A stretch of 59,262 bases of DNA from CAZBSE01 sp964578625. Its GTDB lineage: Bacteria > Actinomycetota > Humimicrobiia > Humimicrobiales > Humimicrobiaceae. Below, one piece after another: positions 26,757 through 35,567 of the stretch. The notes beneath the pieces were generated by a model, which made no database searches, was not told the DNA's origin, and was given only the letters and a program-made list of their open reading frames with translations. Numbering within the stretch: position 1 is the stretch's first letter; every line of letters begins with the position of its first letter. The position numbers were made by a program, and so were the translations under genes. The stretch spans positions 1-59,262 of the forward strand of contig CAZODQ010000011.1 of the NCBI GenBank assembly GCA_964578625.1, written 5' to 3'.

Positions 26757-28580
26757 TTAATTACCTACGAACAGTATTATCCTTGAGTCTGTGGAAATAT
26801 AAGTCCCTTCTTCAGGATTTTGACCTAAAATTACATCTTTCTGTACCGAGTAATCTGTATCTATGTAACTTATTTCATAACTGATATTTTGGGAATCAAG
26901 TATGTTTTTAGCCTGATTTAAGCTTAACTGCATGAGATCCGGGGTCAGTATAAGTGGTTCGTTTGTTGATATTACCAGTTTGACTAAGGTTTTTTCTTCG
27001 ACTTCGGAACCGGGAGAGGGGATTACTTCAATGATTTTTCCTGGCTCATCTATTGTATCTGTGCAAGGAGCTTTAGTATCGGTCACAAGCAGGCCAAGGG
27101 ATTTTAGGTAATTTAAGGCATAAATATAATCCAGGCCGATAATATTGGGGATAATAACAGTTTTATTGCCCTTACTTATGGTTATATCAACAGCTTCATC
27201 TGGATTGATTTTTTCATTGTATCCAGGCTGCTGGCTTACAATAAGGTTTTCTTTGAAAGTGCTGCTATATGTTATAGAAATCCCTCCCACCGTGAGTCCT
27301 GAATTTTCTAATATATCCGAAGCTTCTTCCAAACTCAAACCTATTAAATTAGGAGTCAATATATATGTAATTTCCGGTCCCTTGCTTATTATTGCTTCAA
27401 TATCACTGCCGGCTGCAACATTTCTTCCGGGTTCCGGGGTCTGTTCTATAATAAATCCTGGTGGAATTTCATTATCGTAGATTTCACCTTTTTCTACTAA
27501 ATTCAGATTAAAAAACTCCAGTATTTCTTTCGCATTTTCAGCTGGTATATTTTCAATCGGCGGTACTGTAGCTATAGTACTTCTAAATGTCTTGGAATTA
27601 TAGTATTTAAAACTGTAAAATATAAAAAGGGTAAGAAAGACAGTCATAAAAACTGCCATAAGGATAGTGGCTATATTTGATCTTGCCTTTTTTATAAATG
27701 TGCTGGTTTTATTTGCACTTTGCTTCCCGGCGGCAAAACTCAAATGTTTACCTGTCGGATATTTCTTAAGGTCATCTTCCAGTTCCTTTACAGTGGAGTA
27801 ACGCGCCTGTGGATTTTTTTCAAGGCAATGCATTATAATTCTTTCAAGTCCTGGTGGTATATTTTCGATTAATTCAGATGGTTTTATCGGTATTTCATTT
27901 ATATGCTTCAGGCTGATGTCAATAGAACTTTCTCCTCTGAAAGGAACATCTCCAGTTAACATTTCATATAATACGATACCAAGTGAGTAGATATCTGTCC
28001 GATGGTCCAGTATTTCCCCCTTTGCCTGTTCCGGTGATATATAATGTGCTGTCCCCATTATATTCAATGTTTTGGTTACATCAGTATTAAGAGATTTCGC
28101 GATACCGAAATCGGTGACTTTGATTTTGCCCTCCGATGTCACAAGTATATTCTGTGGTTTGATGTCCCGGTGTATGAGGTTATTTTTATGAGCCATAAGT
28201 AGTGCATTACAGATCTGTACGGCGTAATCAGCTACAATCCTTGGTAGAAGCGTACCTTTTTTTTCTATTATTTCTTTCAGGCTGTTCCCCTCAATATATT
28301 CCATGCATATAAAATAGGAATTATCAAATTCTCCCCAGTCGTATATCTGAACAATATTGGGATGATTGAGCCTTGCCAGAATCTGGGCTTCATTCTTGAA
28401 TCTTGCTACAAAATTTCTGTCCCCGGCATTACTAGCGGATAATATTTTTATGGCTATCTTCCTGTTTAATTTTAGGTCATATCCTAAAAATACGTCAGCC
28501 ATTCCCCCTGAAGCAACTTTTTTGATTATTTTATACCTTTTGGAGATTGATTTATTTTTTTTTGGATCTTTCTTGAGCAT
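26757..28580 (-). CDS. Serine/threonine protein kinase with PASTA repeats (PknB/PrkC type)
   Basis: The 607-residue membrane kinase has an N-terminal kinase domain (about 15-275) with GGMADVFLGYD, AIKIL, HRDIKPQNILV, DFGIAKS and an activation loop rich in Thr. One transmembrane segment follows (about 303-325). The extracellular part has about four PASTA repeats, seen as repeated PNLIGLSLEEASDIL and GPEITY/GNKTVI-type units. PASTA repeats sense peptidoglycan fragments, so it should adjust wall synthesis and growth. The phosphatase gene lies 3 bp upstream, the usual pairing, but no ftsW, pbpA or rsgA is adjacent. Confidence 0.94.
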   Translation of the reverse strand: MLKKDPKKNKSISKRYKIIKKVASGGMADVFLGYDLKLNRKIAIKILSASNAGDRNFVARFKNEAQILARLNHPNIVQIYDWGEFDNSYFICMEYIEGNSLKEIIEKKGTLLPRIVADYAVQICNALLMAHKNNLIHRDIKPQNILVTSEGKIKVTDFGIAKSLNTDVTKTLNIMGTAHYISPEQAKGEILDHRTDIYSLGIVLYEMLTGDVPFRGESSIDISLKHINEIPIKPSELIENIPPGLERIIMHCLEKNPQARYSTVKELEDDLKKYPTGKHLSFAAGKQSANKTSTFIKKARSNIATILMAVFMTVFLTLFIFYSFKYYNSKTFRSTIATVPPIENIPAENAKEILEFFNLNLVEKGEIYDNEIPPGFIIEQTPEPGRNVAAGSDIEAIISKGPEITYILTPNLIGLSLEEASDILENSGLTVGGISITYSSTFKENLIVSQQPGYNEKINPDEAVDITISKGNKTVIIPNIIGLDYIYALNYLKSLGLLVTDTKAPCTDTIDEPGKIIEVIPSPGSEVEEKTLVKLVISTNEPLILTPDLMQLSLNQAKNILDSQNISYEISYIDTDYSVQKDVILGQNPEEGTYISTDSRIILFVGN

Positions 28581-28583
28581 CTT

Positions 28584-29333
28584 TTAGGTTTTTATCACTA
28601 TAACTGTTATATTATCCAGACCGCCTTTTGTTATTGCGCCTTTTATAAGGTTTCTAGTGATATCTCTGGCACTTTTATATTTATTAATGATTCTAACCAT
28701 CTCTTCATCCTTCAGCATGGAATTAAGGCCGTCAGAACATAGAAGTACTATGTCTTCCGATTGAATTTTATATGAGAAAAATTCCGGATTTATATCTTCT
28801 GAGACTCCCAAAACATTTGTAAGATAGTTCTTCTGGGGATGATCAAAAGTATCTTCATAACTCAATTCTCCTCTTCTGTATAATTCGCCAACGATGGTGT
28901 GGTCTGAAGTTAATGGTTTAAAGTTACTGCCTCTTTTAATATAAAGTCTGCTGTCACCAATATGGACTATATATGCAGTGTCCTTATGAATATGACATGC
29001 GGTAAGGGTAGTTCCCATACTATAATATTCAGGTTTTTCCATTGCTTCGTTGAATACTGACCTATTGGCGGTTTTGATACTATCGACTAGTAGATTTTTT
29101 ATACCCTCCTGGGTCAAATTATCTGCTTCTTTACCAGCAGTATCTGCACTTTTATCTTTAAAAATATCGTAAAAACTTTTTATAAAAGCTTCAACAGCAA
29201 GCCTGCTGGCAACTTCCCCGGCCCTATGCCCGCCCATTCCGTCAGCTACGATGAAAAGGTGTTTTCCGGCATGAAAAAAGTCTTCATTTTTTTCCCTGTA
29301 TTTTCCTATGTCTGTGTCTGCATAGAATTCCAT
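28584..29333 (-). CDS. PP2C-type protein phosphatase (Stp/PrpC)
   Basis: Metal-dependent Ser/Thr phosphatase expected to counter the neighbouring PASTA kinase. The 249-residue product has YREKNEDFF, the metal-binding VADGMGGHRAGEVAS, MGTTLTA, IVHIGDSRLYI, LCSDGLNSML and a C-terminal GGLDNITVIVI. All PP2C metal-binding Asp positions look intact. It is the first gene of a two-gene operon with the kinase. Confidence 0.95.
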   Translation of the reverse strand: MEFYADTDIGKYREKNEDFFHAGKHLFIVADGMGGHRAGEVASRLAVEAFIKSFYDIFKDKSADTAGKEADNLTQEGIKNLLVDSIKTANRSVFNEAMEKPEYYSMGTTLTACHIHKDTAYIVHIGDSRLYIKRGSNFKPLTSDHTIVGELYRRGELSYEDTFDHPQKNYLTNVLGVSEDINPEFFSYKIQSEDIVLLCSDGLNSMLKDEEMVRIINKYKSARDITRNLIKGAITKGGLDNITVIVIKT

Positions 29334-29558
29334 AAATGTTATTATATGTCATAATCTATCATTTATAAAATTATACCTTTAAGATTAAAAAGAGTTTAGC
29401 CATTTAATATGATAAAAATCATTTAGGGCAGATTTATCACAAGGGCCGGTTAAAAGTAAGTGTTTTATTTATAATAGATGCAAAAAAAAATAAAGCAGGT
29501 ATTATAAATAATTATTAAACTAATTATTAAAATTTTTAAAAAGTAAGGTGAGGATCAA

Positions 29559-30785
29559 TTGGGTATTTATGATGAAGCACTGGCAATGCATAAAAAGAAT
29601 GCCGGTAAGATCGATATAATAAGCAAAGTAAGAACAGAAACCGAATATGACTTATCCCTTGCATATTCTCCCGGTGTGGCGGAGCCCTGTTGCGCGATTG
29701 CCAAAGATCCGCAGGAAATAAATACTTATACAGCCAGGGGTAACATGATTGCGGTAGTATCCGATGGTTCAGCTGTTCTGGGTCTTGGGAATATGGGGGC
29801 CAGAGCGGCGCTTCCGGTAATGGAAGGAAAATGCGTGTTATTTAAGCAGTTTGGAGGAGTATCTGCTTTTCCGATATGTATAGACAGCCAGGATAATAGT
29901 GTAATTGTCAATACAGTAAAAATGCTGGAGCCGTCTTTTGCAGGAATAAATATAGAAGATATAGCAGCGCCCAGGTGTTTTGAAATAGAGGATAGGTTAA
30001 AGAGGGAAACAAATATGCTTATATTTCATGATGATCAGCATGGAACTGCTATTGTAGTTTTAGCCGGATTATTTAATGCTCTAAAGATTTACGGAAAGGA
30101 TATAAGAGAAGTAAAAATAGTAATAAATGGAGCAGGAGCAGCCGGTACATCTATAGTAAAACTGCTGAACAGTATCAATGTATCAAATATTGTGATATGT
30201 GATAGCAGGGGGATAATCCATAAGGATAGGGGGAACTTAAATGATCAAAAGAAGAAGCTGGCTGAGATTACAAACACGGAGAATATAAAAGGAGACTTAT
30301 CTGATGCAGTAAAAAATGCCGATGTATTTATAGGTGTATCTGTGGCAGACGTACTAACTGTAGAAATGATAGCCAGAATGAAAAAAAATCCGATTATATT
30401 TGCTCTATCCAATCCTGAACCTGAAATAAAGCCGGAACTTGCACTGAAATGTGGTGTCGAGATAATAGCTACAGGCAGAAGCGATTATCCCAATCAGATA
30501 AATAATGTTCTGGCATTTCCGGGGGTATTCAGGGGAGCTTTGGATGCCGGAGCAAAAGAGATAGATACGGATATGAAGCTGGCTGCAGCAAAAGCTATTT
30601 CCGAAATAGTAAGCGGCAGTCTTAAGGAAGATTGTATTATTCCAAAACCTTTTGACAGGAGAGTACTTCCGGCTGTTGCAGTAAGCGTGGCCAGAACTGC
30701 CATGGAGGGCGGAAACACTTACGGTAAAGTAGATTTAAAATTTATTGAAAGAAAAGCAAAAAAGATTATGGAAGACAAGTCATGA
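29559..30785 (+). CDS. Malic enzyme, short bacterial type
   Basis: Oxidative decarboxylation of malate to pyruvate with NAD or NADP. The 408-residue protein has the malic domain with YSPGVAEPC, DGSAVLGLGNMG, and FHDDQHGTAIVVLAG (metal and catalytic residues), then a Rossmann domain with INGAGAAGTSIVKLL. Start is TTG after AAGGTGAGG. It overlaps larA by an ATGA junction. Coenzyme choice cannot be decided by eye. It may supply pyruvate/NADPH to the lipid genes next door, but that is inference. Confidence 0.93.
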   Translation: MGIYDEALAMHKKNAGKIDIISKVRTETEYDLSLAYSPGVAEPCCAIAKDPQEINTYTARGNMIAVVSDGSAVLGLGNMGARAALPVMEGKCVLFKQFGGVSAFPICIDSQDNSVIVNTVKMLEPSFAGINIEDIAAPRCFEIEDRLKRETNMLIFHDDQHGTAIVVLAGLFNALKIYGKDIREVKIVINGAGAAGTSIVKLLNSINVSNIVICDSRGIIHKDRGNLNDQKKKLAEITNTENIKGDLSDAVKNADVFIGVSVADVLTVEMIARMKKNPIIFALSNPEPEIKPELALKCGVEIIATGRSDYPNQINNVLAFPGVFRGALDAGAKEIDTDMKLAAAKAISEIVSGSLKEDCIIPKPFDRRVLPAVAVSVARTAMEGGNTYGKVDLKFIERKAKKIMEDKS

Positions 30786-32023
30786 GAATAGGGATCCCGT
30801 TCGGGAAACGGGAAACAGAGCTAAATATCCCGGATGAAAACATACTTAATATAATTTCAGAAAAAAGAGTCAGTTTCAATTTAGATGAAGATAAAATTAT
30901 AAAAGATGCTTTAGAAAATCCAGTAAAATCTAAAAGTTTATGGGAGATTTCTTCCGGTAAGAAAAGTGCCTGCATTATTACAAGTGATATTACCAGGCCG
31001 TGTCCTTCATATAAATTCCTGCCGCAGCTGGTGAACGAATTAAACAGAGGGGGAATAAAAAATAAGAATATAGTGATTGTACTAGGTGTGGGGATCCACC
31101 GCAAGCACACCGATGCTGAAAAAAGAAAACTTGTAGGTGATTATATTTACAGAAATATAGAAACCATAGACTCGGATATTTCAAGGTCAAAGCTGATCGG
31201 TTATACTTCCAGGGTGACACCGGTAGAAGTTTTTAAAAGAGTATTAGACTATAATCTTTTAATTGTCACAGGAAATATTGAATATCACTATTTTGCCGGT
31301 TACAGTGGAGGAGCGAAGGCAATTATGCCGGGAATATGCACAAGGAATTCAATTCAGTCAAACCATTCAATGATGCTGGATGACAGATCTGCCGCAGGAA
31401 GGTTTTCAGATAATCCAGTAAGGAAGGATATTGAGGAAGCCGGGGAATTGGCAGGTATCGATTATATATTCAATGTAATACTAAATAATGAAAATAATAT
31501 AATTGCTGCTGTGGCGGGAAAGAATAATGAAGCGTATCTTGTGGGTATAAAGAAATATGATTCCATATACAAGAATGAAGTAGAATGTGCTGCTGATATA
31601 GTGATAACTTCTCAGGGCGGATATCCAAAGGATATGAATCTGTACCAGTCTCATAAGGCCCTGGAGAACGTAAAGGAAATAGTATCTAAGAACGGAACTA
31701 TAATTCTGATTGCTTCCTGCTGTGAAGGATATGGTGATGATACATTTAAACATTGGATGACCGGCCGTAATGATTATGATTATTTAAGTAAGAAGCTTGA
31801 GGAAAAATTCGTTCTTGGAGGCCATAAGGCAGCAGCAATATCAAAAATCCTTACAAGAAACAATATTCTACTCTATTCGGATTTTTCATGGGAGGAAACT
31901 GAGAAAATGGGGTTTGAGAAAATAGAAGATATTCAGAAGTATTTAAATAACAGGATTTTGCAAGACAATGAGGTTAAAATAACCATAGTCCCTTCGGGAA
32001 GGTTTGTCAGGTTGAGGAAATGA
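30782..32023 (+). CDS. larA: LarA-family nickel-pincer racemase/epimerase-like protein
   Basis: LarA enzymes racemise lactate or epimerise related 2-hydroxy acids with a nickel-pincer cofactor. The 413-residue protein shows TSDITRPCPS (for the TDxTRPxPS motif), GVGIHRKHT, HYFAGYSGGAKAIMPGI and NHSMM, which match the conserved His and cofactor-Lys positions of the family. No larB, larC or larE is in the window, so cofactor assembly must be encoded elsewhere if the enzyme is active. Translation is coupled to malic enzyme. The true substrate could differ from lactate. Confidence 0.85.
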   Translation: MRIGIPFGKRETELNIPDENILNIISEKRVSFNLDEDKIIKDALENPVKSKSLWEISSGKKSACIITSDITRPCPSYKFLPQLVNELNRGGIKNKNIVIVLGVGIHRKHTDAEKRKLVGDYIYRNIETIDSDISRSKLIGYTSRVTPVEVFKRVLDYNLLIVTGNIEYHYFAGYSGGAKAIMPGICTRNSIQSNHSMMLDDRSAAGRFSDNPVRKDIEEAGELAGIDYIFNVILNNENNIIAAVAGKNNEAYLVGIKKYDSIYKNEVECAADIVITSQGGYPKDMNLYQSHKALENVKEIVSKNGTIILIASCCEGYGDDTFKHWMTGRNDYDYLSKKLEEKFVLGGHKAAAISKILTRNNILLYSDFSWEETEKMGFEKIEDIQKYLNNRILQDNEVKITIVPSGRFVRLRK

Positions 32024-32038
32024 AAGTAAATTAAATAT

Positions 32039-32069
32039 AAAAAAGCCCGATATCATACCGGGCTTTTTT
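32039..32069. terminator. Bidirectional intrinsic terminator between larA and the SHOCT-like gene
   Basis: AAAAAGCCCG and CGGGCTTTTT pair around a 9-nt loop, with A-runs and T-runs on both sides. It can end larA on the plus strand and the 32088-32498 operon on the minus strand. Confidence 0.85.
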
Positions 32070-32087
32070 ATTCAACTACCTCTACAT

Positions 32088-32498
32088 CTATTCACAAAAT
32101 ATCTTGACTGTCTCTTGACCCTCAATGTCTACAGTAAAATCATTGATCTGGGTAATGATTTCATCAATGTCTTCCGGTTTGATATTTGTAAAGTCCTTTT
32201 CAATACCTTTTTCATGCAGGGCTTCGTTTACCCTGGCCTGGGCATCTTTGGGAATAAAGGAAGCCAGCTTCAGACCTGCCCGGATTAGCTTTATAGGTAT
32301 CCTGACATTTACTCTATCCTTATTTTCACTTCCTGATCCTGGTTCGATCATTACCCTTAAGTATCTGGGTACTTTCTTTACACCCTCTGGGACGTTTTGT
32401 TCATCTTCTGTTAAAGCTGATAAAAGTTCTTCAGCTTCTTCTGTATTTATTTTTCCTTCTGAAAGCATTTCCAGGATTCTTTTTCTTTCTTCATTCAT
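32088..32498 (-). CDS. SHOCT/YvlB-N-like small regulatory protein
   Basis: The 136-residue protein opens with NEERKRILEMLSEGKINTEEAEELLSAL, the short helical motif found at the start of YvlB-like and other stress proteins. A middle beta segment (RYLRVMIEPGS, RVNVRIPIKLIRAGLKLASFIP) follows. There is no signal peptide. It is the last gene of a three-gene minus-strand operon with a small membrane protein and a DUF2089 regulator, a common trio in Clostridia and Actinobacteria. Role unknown; membrane-stress signalling is a guess. Confidence 0.8.
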   Translation of the reverse strand: MNEERKRILEMLSEGKINTEEAEELLSALTEDEQNVPEGVKKVPRYLRVMIEPGSGSENKDRVNVRIPIKLIRAGLKLASFIPKDAQARVNEALHEKGIEKDFTNIKPEDIDEIITQINDFTVDIEGQETVKIFCE

Positions 32499-32512
32499 TT
32501 TTACCTCCTTTC

Positions 32513-32788
32513 TTAGCGTAAATTTATAAGAACAGTACTGTCTTTTGACTGTATGTCTGTTTTTAATCCTGACATACAGAAGATTGACTTAAAAATTGCT
32601 ATATAAGGAAACAGAATATACTTCCACTTACCCATTGGCCAGAGAATAAGAGCTGCCAGCAATATTACAGGAGTGAGCAGTAAAATCAGAGGCAGGGCAA
32701 TTAACCAGATTAAGAAAAGAGGCAGCCATAAGTTAAAACCCCTTTGGTCTTTTCTTTTAATATGGAGTTTGAGTATTAGTGGAATCAT
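32513..32788 (-). CDS. Small integral membrane protein
   Basis: A 91-residue protein with a long hydrophobic stretch from about residue 21 to 66 (two membrane segments) and a basic N-terminus. No recognised family. It overlaps the upstream DUF2089 gene by 4 bp and lies 14 bp from the SHOCT-like gene, so all three are one operon and probably one function. Confidence 0.78.
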   Translation of the reverse strand: MIPLILKLHIKRKDQRGFNLWLPLFLIWLIALPLILLLTPVILLAALILWPMGKWKYILFPYIAIFKSIFCMSGLKTDIQSKDSTVLINLR

Positions 32789-33153
32789 TTTTTACCTCCT
32801 ATTTTTTTTACCGCTTCTTTAACAGATATTTCTCCTCTGTCAAGCTGGTTGAGTACCTCACTGCTTGAAGCCGGAGGATTGATATCAACAAACTCAAGCT
32901 TGCCGGCAATCCTGTTAAGCCTGTTTTTTACCGTGGGGTAACTGATTCCAAAGAGTTCTTCCATCTCCTTTATGGAGCCGCCGCACCTTATAAAGGCAGT
33001 TATAAAGATCTGTTCCTCAAGTGTAAGCTGGGCAAGGGGAGGGAGTTCAAAACGGCCTTCGATAACAACTCCGTTATGTTTAAGTCTGATACGTTCTATT
33101 TCAATAGCGGCCCCCTGTGTTATTTCTGTAAGTTCCTTCCAATCCTGTGTCAT
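32785..33153 (-). CDS. DUF2089-family helix-turn-helix regulator
   Basis: The 122-residue product has the DUF2089 pattern: FELPPLAQLTLEEQIFITAFI followed by a helix-turn-helix GSIKEMEELFGISYPTVKNRL and a C-terminal segment with LDRGEISVKEAVKKI, itself SHOCT-like. It is first in the operon and probably controls it. The repeated theme of short EGKI/RGEI helices in this protein and in 32088-32498 may reflect interaction. Family assignment is good, target genes unknown. Confidence 0.87.
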   Translation of the reverse strand: MTQDWKELTEITQGAAIEIERIRLKHNGVVIEGRFELPPLAQLTLEEQIFITAFIRCGGSIKEMEELFGISYPTVKNRLNRIAGKLEFVDINPPASSSEVLNQLDRGEISVKEAVKKIGGKK

Positions 33154-33309
33154 TTTATCACCTTTGGTACAAAATATTAAAATTCTTAATTAATATAATT
33201 CATAATATTAATAATGTCAAGTATAATATTAATTTTATTAATATTTTTAAGTAAAAATTTTAAAAATACTAATTTTAGAATTATAAAAGAATATCAAAAC
33301 ACTTTTTTG

Positions 33310-33338
33310 TTGTATTATAAGATTTACTATCGTATAAT
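33310..33338 (+). promoter_or_regulatory. Promoter of vapBC placed for a leaderless or near-leaderless mRNA
   Basis: A perfect -10 TATAAT (33333-33338) sits 17 bp after TTGTAT (33310-33315). The expected transcription start is 6-8 bp downstream, at or next to the ATG at 33346. No Shine-Dalgarno precedes that ATG. Confidence 0.5.
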
Positions 33339-33345
33339 GTATCGT

Positions 33346-33558
33346 ATGAAAGTTACGGCAATCATATCAGATAATATAATTTCAGAAGTAAAAAAATATA
33401 CCAGGGGTAAGAACCTTACTGAGTCCTTAACAATTGCGTTGGAAGAATGGCTGGCATCAAAAAGAATAAAGGAACTGAACAGTATGATAAAAGAGTCTCC
33501 ACTGGAATTTAAAGAAGGCTTTTCCGCAGAAAAAACAAGGGAAATCAACAGAAAATGA
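33346..33558 (+). CDS. vapB: VapB-type antitoxin
   Basis: About 70 residues from the preferred ATG. The N-terminal half (MKVTAIISDNIISEVKKYTRG) is a ribbon-helix-helix/AbrB-size DNA-binding segment like that of Arc-type VapB. It is followed by KNLTESLTIALEEWLASKR, and a C-terminal tail that would wrap the toxin. The ATGA overlap with the PIN-domain gene fixes the pairing. An upstream in-frame ATG at 33337 lies inside the -10 box, so 33346 is preferred. Confidence 0.82.
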   Translation: MKVTAIISDNIISEVKKYTRGKNLTESLTIALEEWLASKRIKELNSMIKESPLEFKEGFSAEKTREINRK

Positions 33559-33974
33559 ATAATGAATCAGTAAGCAAGATAATAATAGATACCAGTATAT
33601 GGATCGATTTTTTTAAAAATAAACGGAAAATTTTTTCATTGATGCAGAAACTTCTGGAGAAGAATCTTATAATAGCTGTCGAATGTATATTTGGGGAACT
33701 GCTTCAGGGAGTAAAGTCAAAGCGTGAGAAAGATATTGTTACCGGATATTGGAAATATTTACCAAAAGCAGACGGAAATAATATATGGATAGATGCCGGT
33801 ATTTATTCCAGTGAAAATAAACTTTTAGAAAAAGGAATCGGTCTTATAGGCAGTGTTTTAATCGTTCTTGCTATTAGAAATAAACTTAAAATATGGACCC
33901 TTGATAAAAAGCTAAAGAAAATACTGCCGTCCGACCTTATCTATCAGACTGCTTCCTCACAGGACCTGTTATAA
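33555..33974 (+). CDS. vapC: VapC-type PIN-domain RNase toxin
   Basis: The 139-residue PIN domain has the first acidic residue in IIIDTSIWIDFF, Glu in ECIFGELLQGV, and the later Asp pair near DAGIYSS and TLDKKL. These make up the usual four-acid site. Predicted to cut specific RNAs when free of VapB. The module lies at the left edge of the accessory region, 150 bp before the relic repeat, where such addiction modules often stabilise islands. Confidence 0.88.
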   Translation: MNNESVSKIIIDTSIWIDFFKNKRKIFSLMQKLLEKNLIIAVECIFGELLQGVKSKREKDIVTGYWKYLPKADGNNIWIDAGIYSSENKLLEKGIGLIGSVLIVLAIRNKLKIWTLDKKLKKILPSDLIYQTASSQDLL

Positions 33975-34124
33975 ACTCTCGGAATAGTGGTAAATACTAT
34001 CAGTAAAAATAAGGCAGCCAGACTGGTGCAGATTAAGGTAAAGAAAATAAAATTATTCTTCTAAATACTTTTAATATCAGGATATATATATTAAATAAAA
34101 AAAAATCTTGGTAATGACTTTGAA

Positions 34125-34419
34125 CCTGTTGAATTTGAAAATAAAAAAGTTAAAATATAGGCTTACCAACATTATATAAAGTGGTGTTTAGGTTATTCGG
34201 GCGAATGGCGGAGGCAGTCCACCTAGCGCATGCCTGAAAAATCCAAAGGATTTAGTACAAGATTTGATCAGTGCTGAAGATAATCCGATTAATGTAGGCA
34301 TTACCTTTAGAAAAAAAATTAAAGTTATTTAAGTATAAAAGCTTTGCATTATACCAGGCTTTTTTATTAGATTTGGATTTAGAAGGAGTCCTATAATGAC
34401 TAACAATAACTTGAGAGAT
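34125..34419 (+). repeat. Left copy of a relic module (direct repeat A)
   Basis: This stretch matches 46651-46950 in order and orientation. Both copies share a start at CCT(G/A)TTGAATTTGAAAA, the AATGG(C/T)GGAGGCAGT block, and a coding-like tail (NPKDLVQDLI, then EDNPINV and FRKKIKVI, stop). A terminator hairpin then a new ATG (34396 here) for a MTNNNLRD/MNKDNLRD start complete the copy. Similarity stops right after LRD: the helix-turn-helix gene is complete on the right but broken here, ending after 26 codons. The rest of the 33975-34670 gap holds only the RpiR promoter and operator. Confidence 0.75.
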
Positions 34420-34572
34420 CAAGCAAATTCTTATAAATTAAACTCGCTTCGAGTATTTGAATATTTTACATGCTAGCATAATCAAATCTTTTTCTAGAAA
34501 GATAAATTTCAAAGGTCTCATATATTCGCAAGATAAATGGAAATTCATTATTGTATTGGTGGTAAAAAATAC

Positions 34573-34601
34573 TTTACAAATCATCATTTTTATATTATAT
34601 T
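34573..34601 (+). promoter_or_regulatory. Promoter of the rpiR-transketolase-ABC operon
   Basis: TTTACA (34573-34578) and TATATT (34596-34601) are 17 bp apart; each matches consensus at 5 of 6 positions. The expected start is near 34608, just before the palindrome at 34614. Confidence 0.5.
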
Positions 34602-34613
34602 TAAGAAACGTAT

Positions 34614-34632
34614 GAAATTTGTATCAAAATTC
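34614..34632. promoter_or_regulatory. Candidate RpiR operator
   Basis: GAAATTTGTATCAAAATTC is an imperfect 19-bp palindrome right after the predicted transcription start and 38 bp before the rpiR ATG. Position and form suit autoregulation by the RpiR protein. Confidence 0.45.
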
Positions 34633-34670
34633 TTATATAAATTTTGAAATAAATCTCACTCAGGAGGCAT

Positions 34671-35555
34671 ATGGACGATAATCAAGACCAGGAATTAGTA
34701 GATTCGGAAGAAATTGAATATATGTCAAGAATTAGTACCCAATATAATTCTTTAACCAGTTCTGAAAAAAAAATTGCTAATTATGTAATTGCAAAAAGGG
34801 AAGAGCTTCTAAACATATCCATACATGTAATGGCAAAGCATATAGGTGTCAGTTCATCTACAATTACACGTTTCTGCCGAAAATTGGGATTTAAAAATTT
34901 TAATGAATTTAAATATTATGTTGAAAAGGAGCTTCTTTCTCCGGATGGTAAAGTAGAACCTTTGGATATTAACGATTCAATTAAAATTTTAAAACAGAAA
35001 ATTATCAAATTTAATAAGGAAGTTATAGAAGACACATTGATAACTTTACAAGACGATGCTCTGGAAAAAGCGATTGAAGTGATATCAAAAGCAAGAAGGA
35101 TTGATTTTTATGGAGAAGGTGGTTCAGGTGCTACAGCTATGGGTGCATATAACATGTTTCTCCAAGCAGGATTGTATTGCAATGTATTCAATGACGCTAT
35201 GCTTCAAGTAATGTCTGCATCCCAACTTCAGAAAGAGGATGTAGCAATTGGAATTACACATAGTGGCAGCAGCAAAAACACAGTGGAAGCGCTTAAGGTC
35301 GCAAAACAGCAAGGTGCTAGAACAATTGGTATTACGGGTCATTTAAATTCTCCAATAACAAAAGTATCTGACATCGTTTTATATGCAAGTTTAAAACAGA
35401 AGCCGTTTATCAGCGATCTTCCTGCAGCTAGGGTAAGTGAATTGTGTGTTATAGGAATATTGCAAGTTGGAGTAATAGCACAAAATTATAATAGGTTTAT
35501 TGAAAAAATGAAAAAGGCTAAAAGGGCAATGAATCTGAAACGCACAAAAAAGTAA
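34671..35555 (+). CDS. RpiR-family transcriptional regulator with SIS domain
   Basis: The 294-residue protein has an N-terminal helix-turn-helix (SSEKKIANYVIAKREELLN through HIGVSSSTITRFCRKLGF) and a C-terminal SIS sugar-phosphate-binding domain (IDFYGEGGSGATAMGAYNMF, GITHSGSSKNTVEALKVAK, TIGITGHLNSPI). RpiR proteins respond to phosphosugars and usually control the adjacent catabolic genes. The start has AGGAGG 5 bp upstream. It heads the operon and lies 12 bp before the transketolase N-subunit gene. The effector is unknown but should be a sugar or sugar phosphate made by this pathway. Confidence 0.92.
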   Translation: MDDNQDQELVDSEEIEYMSRISTQYNSLTSSEKKIANYVIAKREELLNISIHVMAKHIGVSSSTITRFCRKLGFKNFNEFKYYVEKELLSPDGKVEPLDINDSIKILKQKIIKFNKEVIEDTLITLQDDALEKAIEVISKARRIDFYGEGGSGATAMGAYNMFLQAGLYCNVFNDAMLQVMSASQLQKEDVAIGITHSGSSKNTVEALKVAKQQGARTIGITGHLNSPITKVSDIVLYASLKQKPFISDLPAARVSELCVIGILQVGVIAQNYNRFIEKMKKAKRAMNLKRTKK

Positions 35556-35567
35556 GGTGAATATGTA

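Noticed and set aside
32125..32529. A 134-codon plus-strand frame opposite the SHOCT-like gene
   Set aside because: Antisense shadow; the minus-strand frame has the family pattern and proper operon spacing.
34195..34260. tRNA-like sequence around the GGCGGAGGCAG block
   Set aside because: No cloverleaf can be drawn, and the same block recurs at 46727-46790 as part of the relic module.
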